From the NCBI RefSeq assembly GCF_964340395.1, contig NC_135556.1, positions 27,095,185 to 27,159,184 of the forward strand: a stretch of 64,000 bases of DNA. The letters run 5' to 3'. The notes under the pieces are model-generated. The model made no database searches. It saw only the letters and a list, made by a program, of their open reading frames with translations, and was not told the DNA's origin. The translations under genes were made by a program, and so were the position numbers. Origin of the DNA: Glandiceps talaboti. Lineage: Eukaryota; Hemichordata; Enteropneusta; Spengelidae. Below are positions 17,838 through 39,241 of this stretch, one piece after another (within the stretch, counting starts at the first letter, position 1; each line of letters opens with the position of its first letter).

Positions 17838-18960
17838 ATTTGGTAACACTAGGTGAATTAGGTAACACCGGTTGAGTTAGGTAACACTAGGTGAGTTAGG
17901 TAACACCGGGTGAGTTAGGTAACAATGGGTGAGTTAGGTAACACTAGATGAGTTAGGTAACACCGGGTGAGTTAGGTAACACTAGATGAGTTAGGTAACA
18001 CTTGGTGAGTTAGGTAACACTAGGTGAATTAGGTAACACTAGGTGAGTTAGGTAACACCGGGTGAGTTAGGTAACACTAGATGAGTTAGGTAACACCGGG
18101 TGAGTTAGGTAACACCGGGTGATTTAGGTAACACCAGGTGAGTTAGGTAACACTGAGTGAGTTAGATAACACTAGGCAAGTTAGATTACAATGGATGAGT
18201 TAGGTAACACTAGGTGAATTAGGTAACACCGGGTGAGTTAGGTAACACTGGGTGAATTAGATAACACTAGGTGAGTTAGGTAACACTGGGTCAGTTAGAT
18301 TCAATGGATGAGTTAGGTAACACTAGGTGAATTTGGTAACATTGGGTGAGTTAGGTAACACTGGGTGAGTTAGATAACACTACTAGGTGAGTTAGATCAC
18401 AATGGACGAGTTAGGTAACACTAGGTGAGTTAGGTAACATTGGGTGAGTTAGGTAACACTGGGTGAGTTAGATAACACTAGGTGAGTTAAATAACACTGA
18501 ATGAGTTAGGTAACACTGGGCGAATCAGGTAACACTGGGTGAGTTAGATTAAAATGGATGAGTTAGGTAACACTAGGTGGGTTAGGTAACATCATGTGAG
18601 TTAAGTAATTATGAGTGAGTTAGGTAACACTGGGTGAGTTAGGTAACACTGGATGAGTTAGGTAACATTAGGTGAGTTGGGGAACTTTGCATGAGTTGGG
18701 GTATAATGCTAAGGGAGTTTGGTGCTACGGAGTGAGTTGGGTGATGCTGACTGTGAGTTAGGTAACACTGAGTTAGGCAACACTACAGTGTGAGTGAGAG
18801 TAACACTATAAGTGAGTTAGGTACCACTACATGTGAGTTAGGTTACACTGCATGTGAGTCAGATAATACTGCATGTGAGTTAGGTAACACTGGGTGAGCT
18901 AGGTAACAACACAGCTTGTGAGTTAGGTGACACTGACAGAGAGTTTGGTGCAGAGGATCA
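17838..18960. repeat. 19-bp minisatellite, about 55-60 copies
   Basis: GGTGAGTTAGGTAACACT-type units of 19 bp run for about 1.1 kb. They become degenerate toward the right end, where insertions such as ACATGTGAGTTAGG appear. Variant positions include CACCGGG, CACTAGG and CAATGG. Confidence 0.95.
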
Positions 18961-19435
18961 CTATGGAGTGCCATAACCGAGGAAACACAGGACACGACTA
19001 GTGTTTATGTAACCTGAAAACACCCTATTCTGGTATCATATTCTATTTTTATGATGTATACCATATTGTAATAAAGTGCAATTGGGATCTATTTTGTAAA
19101 CACTTGTAGCTGAGAATGAGAATTCCAATTATAGCCCCAACACAGTATTTGTTCATTCTGCTCATCAAGGAAAGCAAATATTGTAACATTTCACAACTTA
19201 GGTTTGTGTACACTTTGTAATAGTGACCACAAACATGTGACCTCTGGCCTGACCTCTGTCATATTAGTATCTTCAGTTTCTGAACATCCAGAGTTTTAGA
19301 TGAGACATACACATTGTTTTATGAAATTATGACAGTTTGATTTGGAGTTACCCCAACACACAGAATGTATATACAAATATACATGAACATGGTGACACTG
19401 TCTGCAGTGTTAAACTAGGCAGACTTGATTGGACC
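18961..19435. other. spacer between minisatellites, nothing recognised
   Basis: AT-rich sequence with no coding signal or repeat. Confidence 0.5.
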
Positions 19436-20657
19436 CAGGACACTGTCTGCAGTGTGACACTAGGCAGACTAGATTAGACCCAGGACACTGTCTGCAGTGT
19501 GACACTAGGCAGACTAGATTAGACCCAGGACACTGTCTGCAGTGTGACACTAGGCAGACAAGGATAAACCCAGGACACTGTCTGCAGTGTGACACTAGGC
19601 AGACTAGATTAGACCCAGGACACTGTCTGCAGTGTGACACTAGGCAGACTTGATTAGACCCAGGACACTGTCTGCAGTGTGACACTAGGCAGACTTGATT
19701 AGACCCAGGACACTGTCTGCAGTGTGACACTAGGCAGACTAGATTAGACCCAGGACACTGTCTGCAGTGTGACACTAGGCAGACTAGATTAGACCCAGGA
19801 CACTGTCTGCAGTGTGACACTAGGCAGACTAGATTAGACCCAGGACACTGCCTGCAGTGTGACACTAGGCAGACTAGATTAGACCCAGGACACTGTCTGC
19901 AGTGTGACACTAGGCAGACTTGATTAGACCCAGGACACTGTCTGCAGTGTGACACTAGGCAGACTAGATTAGACCCAGGACACTGTCTGCAGTGTGACAC
20001 TAGGCAGACTAGATTAGACCCAGGACACTGTCTGCAGTGTGACACTAGGCAGACTAGATTAGACCCAGAACACTGTCTGCAGTGTGACACTAGGCAGACT
20101 AGATTAGACCCAGGACACTGTCTGCAGTGTGACACTAGGCAGACTTGATTAGACCCAGGACACTGTCTGCAGTGTGACACTAGGCAGACTTGATTAGACC
20201 CAGGACACTGTCTGCAGTGTGACACTAGGCAGACTTGATTAGACCCAGGACACTGTCTGCAGTGTGACACTAGGCAGACTTGATTAGACCCAGGACACTG
20301 TCTGCAGTGTGACACTAGGCAGACTTGATTAGACCCAGGACACTGTCTGCAGTGTGACACTAGGCAGACTTGATTAGACCCAGGACACTGTCTGCAGTGT
20401 GACACTAGGCAGACTAGATTAGACCCAGGACACTGTCTGCAGTGTGACACTAGGCAGACTTGATTAGACCCAGGACACTGTCTGCAGTGTGACACTAGGC
20501 AGACTTGATTAGACCCAGGACACTGTCTGCAGTGTGACACTAGGCAGACTTGATTAGACCCAGGACACTGTCTGCAGTGTGACACTAGGCAGACTTGATT
20601 AGACCCAGGACACTGTCTGCAGTGTGACACTAGGCAGACAAGGATAAACCCAGGACA
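19436..20657. repeat. 45-bp minisatellite, about 27 copies, hairpin in each unit
   Basis: Highly uniform 45-bp units contain CACTGTCTGCAGTGTGACAC and end GACCCAGGA. Each unit carries an inverted repeat: GTCTGC pairs with GCAGAC, and AGTGT pairs with ACACT. Because 45 is a multiple of three, a stop-free minus-strand frame of 406 codons (19410-20630) results. It repeats one 15-residue word (CRQCPGSNLVCLVSH), has only edge variation, and lacks flanking coding signals. A rare variant, CAAGGATAAACCCAGG, appears near both ends. Confidence 0.95.
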
Positions 20658-21701
20658 CTGCAGCTATTACAGTACACTTCTAAAAGGACAAACACTAAAT
20701 GAACTACATTTACCAAAAATCAGACACATCATCCTCAAAGTATTCAATTGTTGATGACTTGTAAAAGTACAAATTTCAAATGATCTGAGCAGTAATGGGT
20801 TCACTCTACATCAAAAGATACAGATAATTGTAAAGTCATACTTCGTATGGCAACAATAAAAGTACTCTTGGAGTATAAAACTGTTGAAATATGAACATTT
20901 ACACAATGGCATCTAACATATTATGCATTGGACTGGTCAAACAATATGATCTGTCACTCATGCACTTCAGAAATCTGACAAAAAAACACTAAAATTACAT
21001 TTCCAAAAACTTTCTCCTGACATAAAAATCTACAACGTATATAGACATGAAATGTTAACCATGATATTGTACGCTACACACAGAACAGGTTACCATGGCA
21101 ATACTAGAGGTGACCATGTTGATATCTATGTTTGTCAACAGAAGTACACAACCTAAAGTTTGTATGTACACAACATATGCAACATTATCCTTTTTTTTAG
21201 AAAAGTAACTTGGTTGTTATGGCGACAGTCTTGTGTTGAAGGAGTTTGGTACCAGCTTCTATGCCTGCATTTCTACACAAGAAATAGGTATCGCTACTTG
21301 GTATCCGTGGCAACATATCCAGCAACTGATCAGGGTCCATACAAACTATACGGAATATGGAGACAATAGGTGCATCACTACTCAGTATCCACGGCAACAT
21401 ATGCAGCAACCAATCAGGGTCCATACAGAGGGAATAGGTATCACTATCTCAGTATCCATGGCATTATATGAGGGTGTTATACAGTCTATTTATACATTGG
21501 TATGCTTACTATAATCTGACAATAAACACAATATCTAATATGACAATTTATTTTTAATTTTTAATTGTATTGTAGCACAATATTAGTGTATTATTTCATA
21601 TTTTTAATCATATATTGTGACACAATCTCAAAATAAACTTTTTTCTCTACTACTTTTTTGTAATGACACATATCTACATGATTAGTTCTGTTACACTAAA
21701 A

Positions 21702-21849
21702 CTCTTTTCTTTGCTTTTCTTTTTAAAATATCAAAACGCCTCCAAATAATATGACTCATCAATATTATGACTCAGCTCTTTTCTTTGCTTTTCTTTTTAA
21801 AATATCAAAACGCCTCCAAATAATATGACTCATCAATATTATGACTCAG
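21702..21849. repeat. 74-bp tandem duplication
   Basis: Two nearly identical copies of a block starting CTCTTTTCTTTGCTTTTC begin at 21702 and 21776. Confidence 0.9.
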
Positions 21850-22074
21850 CTAGAATATTATGCAAAATACCAAGGTTTCACAAACATGGGGAGCAAGGTT
21901 GTGGTAAGACCCTTTAACTTGCTAGAGTAGTCAGTGTACAAGGTCCCTTAACCTTGTCATTATGAGTCAGACAAGTATTTGCCATGTCCCTTATTACCTT
22001 GCTTCCATCAGCTGAAAAGGAATAGTATCGCCTTGAAATGGACTCTACATGGGGTGCAAACACATTGATAGCAC

Positions 22075-22140
22075 AGACACTTGGCTATCTGGCTTAACAA
22101 TTCCATACATTTGTATATTGGGTTAGATAGCCAAGTGTCC
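22075..22140. repeat. inverted repeat (hairpin)
   Basis: The left arm GACACTTGGCTATCT is perfectly complementary to the right arm AGATAGCCAAGTGTC. About 30 bp separate them, and partial pairing extends the stem inward. It could be a MITE remnant or a short structured RNA. No coding context. Confidence 0.75.
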
Positions 22141-22700
22141 GGGCTAGGATATTGACATCAAATCATCTCTACATTGGTAAAAAAGAAATACTGTATCGGT
22201 GAAAAGACAGTTCTACAATCATTCCACAAAATGAGGACATGACTTAAACTGTCGACATGAGTGTCCTCCAAATAAAATATGCAATGTAATATACAAAAGA
22301 GCTAAAATATTAACATAATCACTATTACAAATTTGCGTTTAAAATGCCTTTTAAGTACAACAGAAAAGTTTTGACAATTTGTTGATGATAACAAAGACTA
22401 AAAGTGTACTTTGTGTCACATACACGTTTACTACTTTGGATATCTACTACCATTTAACAGATTATTTCATACAAATCTTAAATGCCTTATAAAATTTGAA
22501 GTACAGTAGATCAAAAAAAGTTTACAAGGTATTGCACACCTCTTGAAGCTTTAAGCTGTCTATCCACTGCCTGACTAATATATTGCGACTAGTTACAGCC
22601 ATATCTTCTTGTCCTCTTACACTTCTAATTTCTAACCACCCTAGAGGAGTAACATACAGTACATGATGGTCATACACACAAACTGTATATGGTGGTCTTA

Positions 22701-22847
22701 CATGTACATATTGCACATGTGTTCACACACACACATACACTGTACATGGTGGTTGCACACACACACACCACCTTACATAGTTGTACAAACACACACACAC
22801 ACACACCACTGTACACAGTGGTTGTATACACACACTGTACAGTGGTT

Positions 22848-22908
<61 letters not shown>

Positions 22909-23378
22909 ATACATGGTGGTTGTACACACATACACACCACTGTACATGGTGGTTGTACACATACACACCACTGTACATGGTGGTTGTACACAGACAGACA
23001 CCACTGTACATGATGGTTGTACACACAGACACCACTGTACATGGTGGTTGTACACACAGACACCACTGTACATGGTGGTTGTACACACAGACACCACTGT
23101 ACGTGGTGGTTGTACACACACATACCACTGTACATGGTGGTTGTATGCACACATCACTGTACATGGTGGTTGTACGCACACATCTCTGTACATGATGGTT
23201 GTACACACCACTGCACATGGTGGTTGTACGCATACATCACTGTACATGGTGGTTGTACACAGACATACCACTGTACATGGTTCCTGTACACACACACTAA
23301 CATCTCTGTACATGGTGGTTGTACACACACATACCACTATATATGGTGGTTGTACACACATCACTGTACATGGTGGTT

Positions 23379-23451
<73 letters not shown>

Positions 23452-23561
23452 ATTGTACATGGTGGTTGTACACACACTACCACCATACATGGTGGTTGTA
23501 CACACACATACCACTGTACATGGTGGTTGTACACACACACATACCACTGTACATGGTGGCT

Positions 23562-23610
<49 letters not shown>

Positions 23611-23640
23611 GACACACCACCATACGTGGTGGTTAACGTT
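22701..23640. repeat. GTACATGGTGGTTGTAC minisatellite with long (CA)n tracts
   Basis: About 30-bp units built on CCACTGTACATGGTGG plus GTTGTACACACACA, interrupted by three pure (CA)n tracts (about 22850-22907, 23380-23450 and 23565-23608). The long frames on both strands (up to 301 codons) are artefacts of the repeat. Confidence 0.95.
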
Positions 23641-25079
23641 GTACTCACATCCTGTTCAAGGTGACTGCACAAAGTGCCCTCGCTAACACACATACAGTTT
23701 CTCAACTCTCTCAATTTGTTGGTTCACATTGAGCCAAATGTCTGTTTATGGATGAAACAGACAAAGCAGAACATACTGGTAGTCCCATGGGAAAAGGAAC
23801 ATGTTCTATCAAGTCTGCCAGGATCTAAAAACCAACTATAATTTATAATACAGGGAGTCGATTCCATGGAAACCACGAAATACTTGATTGTGACCTCATG
23901 GGTACAAAACTAAATACATTACACACAGTAATACATTTAGGTAGATGTGACAGCTAGATCTGATATCATCTGATCTTGACATTTCTTAATCCCTAAGGTA
24001 AACACTGACAATGTGGTAATAAATCAGGTCAAAGTTCACAAGTCAGTAATAGTGGTAAGTCAAAATGGAGGTCAAAGATCATAACAAATCAGTAACTGTG
24101 GTGACTGTCATAAAGCATGTTGAAATTCATAACAACTTGGTAACTGTGGTAACTGTCATAAAGCAGGTCAAAGTTCACAACAACTCTATCAAAGTTCACA
24201 ACTCAGGTCAAAGATCACAACACCTTGGTAACTGCCACAAGCAGGTTACAGTTCAAAATCACCTGTATCTTAGGTAATTGCCATAGAGCAGGATCTTGGA
24301 AGCATTTTTGAAAAATGATGAGACCAACATGGAAGACTGTAAGTGGAAGAAGCAACTGGGCACAAGATAAGGTAGTGCAGATGCTATAAAGTTGAAGACA
24401 AAGAGATGGACTAGACCATTAGAATCAGAATCAGAATCTGAATCTGATGACAAGGTCAATTATAAGATGGTGTGGGAAGATAGGTGCATTGACAATGGAA
24501 GACTATATACAAAAATATCGAAAGTACACACACATATTTTGAGACACACAAATTTATAACAGAAGCAAAATTATTCACACTGAGTGCAAAGTTATTTTGG
24601 CACATTAACAATAAAATAATTATGACAACAGAGTTGGATTCAATAGACATCATGACTTCTAGTAACATTATTTTGTGAGTCAATATATTCATCTCACAAT
24701 TACAAGTTACTCACATAAACCAAATCAGATTTTAATTACCACAAGGTACTCAACATTTACTTGTCACTTGGAAAAAAATAATTTTGGCATTGACTTCGTT
24801 TCAGTTAAATAAGCCGAAATAAATAAGTTTTAGAATTAAAATATGTATGATCATAGTATGTGGTAATTAGAATTACTAGGTACTATGGAAACACAGAAAC
24901 TATCGGGTAAAAAATTATGTCAGTAAATTTTAACATTGAGAGAAGGACTGTGGTTGAATTAGAAGATTAGTTACAACTGATTACTATATTTAGAATGCTG
25001 ACAGGACAGTAGTTGGAAGTATCAGGGTTGGTTGTAGCAATAGCTGATCACTGTATTTAAATCAATGTGCATAGCACAC
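23641..25079. other. intergenic, nothing recognised
   Basis: Degenerate repeats of CAAAGTTCACAAC and GTAACTGTGGTAACTGTCAT (about 24000-24270). No gene. Confidence 0.5.
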
Positions 25080-25361
25080 TAGCCCCATCTAGACGTAGGT
25101 CGTCCTACCTGAGGCAGTCCCAAGTCCTACCTGAGGTAGGATAGATTTGTGTCTACATGTAGGAAGGTTACGGTGTGATGTCATGTGTTCCCTCCTGACT
25201 TCGTCCTGACAGTACATATGACAAAGTCAGGAGGGTTTTAGGAAACCTCTCAAAGGTGTCCTAAGTCAAGACAGTTTCAGGATGTGTTTGTGTCTACACA
25301 GGCTTCAAACTATCCTGAATCCTCCCTCAGGTAGGATTTTAGTGCCGTGTGGATGGGGCTA
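25080..25361. mobile_element. MITE-like element with terminal inverted repeats
   Basis: The left end TAGCCCCATC is the inverse of the right end GATGGGGCTA. Further in, TCCTACCTGAGG on the left matches CCTCAGGTAGGA on the right. It is 282 bp with no coding capacity. No clear target-site duplication is visible, so the superfamily is open (hAT-like ends are possible). Confidence 0.6.
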
Positions 25362-25989
25362 ATGATGTAAGCTACTCTTGGCATGTAAGTATGTACATAT
25401 ATGGATGTGCAGTCCTGGTTATGAAATACACAGCTACCTTGCAACTTAGCTCTCTAACACTTACTTTGTTAGGCAAACTTTACAGATTTCTAGATATAAT
25501 TTCATCTTTTACCAAAGAAGGGATGAAAACCTGTGTATTTCAACCCATTTCATTTTGACACCTTGTGCTTTTTTCATTGGTTCCAAAAACAAGCTGTTTC
25601 ATTAGTTGTTTTTTGACATCAGCCCTAATTTATTGGCTGCTTCAAATGATACGTAAGTAGTCATGTATGAATACATAATACAAAGGACGTTTTTCAGCCA
25701 CTGTATGATGGCTCTGTATCTACACTGTGTTTTGATTAAGAATACGGTATTATGTTGGTAAATAGTACACACCACCTTGGAGAACAATTGTATGTGTTTA
25801 CAATCCAACTATGCAACATTTCATGTTGCTTTGATACATTTTTTCACTGCTGTCTTGTTGCTATGACACCTGTCTTGTTGCTATGACACCAGTCTTGTTG
25901 CTATGATACCAGTCCCGTAGCTATATATATACTGTCATTTTACAAAGAAGACTAAAGAAGAGTATTTTTAGTAATTGTAATTATTCCTA
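25362..25989. other. intergenic or 3' UTR of the KLF3/8/12-class gene
   Basis: Includes a 20-bp repeat, TCTTGTTGCTATGACACC, in three to four copies (25851-25925). Part is probably the 3' UTR of the minus-strand KLF gene. The poly(A) site is not assigned. Confidence 0.4.
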
Positions 25990-35993
<10,004 letters not shown>

Positions 35994-36059
35994 CTTGGAG
36001 AACGTCACGACCACACCCTTCTCATCCGGGGCCTTGGCGAGCCCCGCCGTCTGGGGTGA

Positions 36060-36490
36060 ATTGAGGTCATATCATCGCCCAACTCCGAGTAACTTCGAAC
36101 TTTTTATGGGATATTGTCATTATTGATATGCTTTTCTAAAATTAAGTAAGATTGTACTTAAACATTCGCGATAAATATGAAACAACTGCGTGACCGTAGG
36201 CCTAATCACCAAATTATAAATAGTAATGTGATACAAAAGTACCGCCTACCAAATAACTCGCGTGACAAATGCCTCTGTGATAAAGGGACTGCATTCGAGT
36301 GTCTCCCGCGTTCGTTAAAGTGCACTTCAAACATGTCAAAAGAATATCGCGACTGAATGAAAGCATTGCATTGTTTATTTCCCCCCCCCCTTTAAATTCA
36401 GACTCATCGATCACATCTGTTTCAACATAATTCTATTCTTTACTATTTACTATTTCCTAAGTACAGAATACTAAGGTGGGCCTATACCCA
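36060..36490. other. spacer between AN1-KLF and SMIM20, promoter-proximal
   Basis: No gene. The 60 bp next to the KLF start are locally GC-rich. The rest is AT-rich with a C10 run near 36381. Confidence 0.4.
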
Positions 36491-37690
36491 GATTGATAAT
36501 GACCTACCTGTAGTCTTGAGAGATTAACGTTACTGCACTCTTTCAGCTATCCTAACTGTGGCCTACCTGTAGTCTTGAACGATTACAGTCTGTAACGTTA
36601 CTGCACTCTTTCAGCTATCCTAACTGTAGCCTACCTGTAGTTTTGAAGGACTAAATGCTTTAGGCAAAAAGGAAGTGTTTCTGGAAAGCGCGCGCATCAC
36701 TTAAATACCAGGCTCGCGTTGGTATTTTTTTTAAATGTTTGTCCAGCCCATGCAGACTGCACTGCAGATATGTGGGGAAACACAAAAATAACCCTCCCTA
36801 CTTCAGTGAAGACAACTGCAAAGCCAATCATGAACAACAAATGATCTGCCCCATATACCAACTTGCTCTAAAGTAATAAATAAAAAGAACATTTACTGCC
36901 ATGCCATAAATAGCAGACTGAGTGACAGGTTTGTTTAGACAGACTGTCCTGACCAGAACCATTTTGTTTTGCCTTTATAGCTATTTTAACTGTAGCCTAC
37001 CTGTAGACTTGAAGGACTATTACACAACTCATAGACCCTCTATGCATTACTACACTAATACTACACTACTTCAGCTATCGTAACTGTAGCCTACCTGTAG
37101 TCTTGAAGGACTAACACTACTACACTATTCAGCTATCCTAACTGTAGTCTACCTGTAGTCTTGAAGGACTAACACTACTATACTACTTCAGCCATCCTAA
37201 CTGTAGCCTACCTATAGACTTGAAGGACTAATGCTACTACACGTATATTTCGCCATCCTAACTGTAGCCTACCTGTAGATTTGAAGGACTAACACTACTA
37301 CACTACTTCAGCCATCCTAACTGTAGCCTACCTATAGACTTGAATGACTAATGCTACTACACGTATATTTCGCCATCCCAAATGTAGCCTACCTGTAGAT
37401 TTGAAGGACTAACACTACTACACTATTTCAGCTATCCTAACTGTAGCCTACCTGTAGTCTTGAAGGACTAACACTACTACACTACTTCAGCCATCCTAAC
37501 TGTAGCCTACCTATAGACTTGAATGACTAATGCTACTACACGTATATTTCGCCATCCTAACTGTAGCCTACCTGTAGACTTGAAGGACTAACACTACTAC
37601 ACTATTTCAGCTATCCTAACTGTAGCCTACCTGTAGATTTGAAGGACTAACACTACTACACTATTTCAGCTATCCTATCTGTAGCCTGCC
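36490..37690. repeat. about 60-bp minisatellite (AACTGTAGCCTACCTGTAG)
   Basis: Around a dozen copies of units with AACTGTAGCCTACCTGTAGA, CTTGAAGGACTAACACTACT and TTTCAGCTATCC. It is interrupted at 36660-36960 by unrelated sequence. A short inverted copy (AGTCCTTCAAGACAGGTAGG) sits at about 37775-37800. It lies 0.5-1.7 kb upstream of the AN1-KLF start. Confidence 0.9.
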
Positions 37691-37978
37691 TGTTTAACTG
37701 TCATTCTGTAAAAGCGAAATTTGGAGCGAAAAAATCCCGACATTTTATTATAGGACAGCCTGAAATAATCAGCGTTAGTCCTTCAAGACAGGTAGGCTAT
37801 ATGATTGATAATACCAGATCATAGTACTAAAGTCGCCATGGCAAGAATGAGCCTACGCGCACAGTGATGGGTACAAAAAACGTATCTAGGTATACCCCCA
37901 CGAGTATCTTTTTATTTGCTGGTTTATTAATTATTTTATTTGTCCCTATACTTGTCGTTCGTTTGCTTGTTCATTTGT

Positions 37979-37981
37979 CAT

Positions 37982-38060
<79 letters not shown>

Positions 38061-38240
38061 TTTTTTATTTATTTTTATTGTTTTGTTTTGTTTTGTTTTG
38101 TTTTGTTTTGTTTTGTTTTGTTTTGTTTTGCTTTGTTTTGTTTTGTTTTGTTTTGTTTTGTTTTGTTTTGTTTTGTTTTGTTTTGTTTTGTTTTGGTTTG
38201 GTTTGGTTTGTTTTGTTTTGGTTTGTTTTGTTTTGTTTGT
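37979..38240. repeat. (TTTA)n followed by (TTTTG)n microsatellites
   Basis: About 20 TTTA units, then about 32 TTTTG units with GGTTTG variants at the right end. The open frames here are artefacts. Confidence 0.95.
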
Positions 38241-38287
38241 CACACGGTTCCTGGGTCCCCTGTGATATGAGTATACTATTTATTTTC

Positions 38288-38480
38288 GGAGTCATGATGA
38301 TATCGAATGGTTAGGATGGTTTGCCTGGAATCTACAGCTTGCATGTTGTAGCCTAGCTGGTGGCGTTTGTTTTTAAATGGTTAAAAATCTAGGGCTAGTT
38401 TTAAATCTTGCAGTGGTGGTGTGTTTGGGGACCGAGTAGGAGAGAAGTTGAATTGCTTTAATGAGCCTACTGAGACCCTA
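38288..38480 (+). mobile_element. degenerate tRNA-derived SINE fragment
   Basis: GTCATGATG, GAATGGTTAGGATGG, GGAATCTACAG, TTGCATGTTGTAGCC and TTGGGGACCGAGTAGGA align in order with the better-preserved SINE at 53.3 kb. Box A and box B are eroded and the 3' tail is missing. Confidence 0.6.
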
Positions 38481-39241
38481 GCTCGGAAATATACGTTACG
38501 GGATTTCGACACGTATTCTCCCTTACAGCGAGTTGAGGTATACATTGCGTAAAGGCTGTTGTGCTTGTATAGGTCCGTACAAAGGGTACTAATTGTATAT
38601 CACAAATTTGGAGATCATAACTCAAAATTTCTTGCAACTACGATCATCAGATGACTGGCTATATATAAATTGCTTGTAATACTTCATGGACAAAAAGTTG
38701 CCATTTAATTTGCTCTTGAAAAAAAATGACTAGCGCCCCCTCTGTAATGAAATGGTTTACCCCTAACAAGTTGGAATTCTGAAGGCTCAGGATCAGGATC
38801 GAGTACTGTTTACTCATTATTTTACATGGGGTATTTTACATGGGGATGTGTCACTTTGCTTCACGGATTTCTTTTTTGTGGACTTCTCTGCCAGGCCACA
38901 ACGGAAATTATTTTTTGTCCGTACTCTGGTATTGCGTAAACATGAACTTTGTGATCTTTGACCCGGAAATAGTTCCTGTACCTGGTTCGTTGAATAAGTG
39001 CAACGCGTGCGTGATCACGAAACAGGACAATAATTACTTCAATCGTTTGATGCACGTCTGAAAGTTTGCATTGTACTGTTTTGGTGAATACGTGTGGAGA
39101 AGTTACGAAGCACCCGTTGAACAGTTTGGAAATAGTCTCGACAGCGTGCGTGCGTGTACTGTAGTACACTGTACATATATTACTATTAGTAACTACAGTA
39201 CAGTGTAGTTTGACTTCGAAACATTGACGGCAAATCACACC
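38481..39241. other. upstream region of SMIM20
   Basis: No coding signal is recognised. An imperfect inverted repeat (CTGTAGTACACTGTAC with ACTACAGTACAGTGTAG) lies at about 39158-39208, just before the ATG, and may lie in the 5' UTR or core promoter. Confidence 0.4.

Larger units (their letters stand above)
20658..22700. other. intergenic with small repeats and a hairpin
   Basis: No gene. It holds a degenerate repeat of 65-75 bp containing CAGGGTCCATAC (about 21235-21470), a near-exact 74-bp tandem duplication (21702-21849), a strong hairpin (22075-22140) and a 13/14 X-box match at 21089-21102. Confidence 0.5.

Noticed and set aside
17506-17868. 120-codon minus-strand frame
   Set aside because: No recognisable domain. 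Its start lies in the edge of the 19-bp minisatellite.
19410-20630. 406-codon minus-strand frame of Cys-rich 15-residue repeats
   Set aside because: It exists only because the 45-bp unit is a multiple of three and stop-free. No start context, splice sites or unique flanking coding sequence. Both strands of the unit are open in part.
19436-20657. CRISPR-like array
   Set aside because: Units abut with no unique spacers, and the context is an intron-bearing animal genome.
22670-23686. Frames of up to 301 codons rich in His-Thr or Cys-Val
   Set aside because: CA-rich minisatellite. Several overlapping frames on both strands are open at once.
37864-38314. Hydrophobic LFYLF and FVLFCF frames that look like membrane proteins
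   Set aside because: Translations of (TTTA)n and (TTTTG)n.
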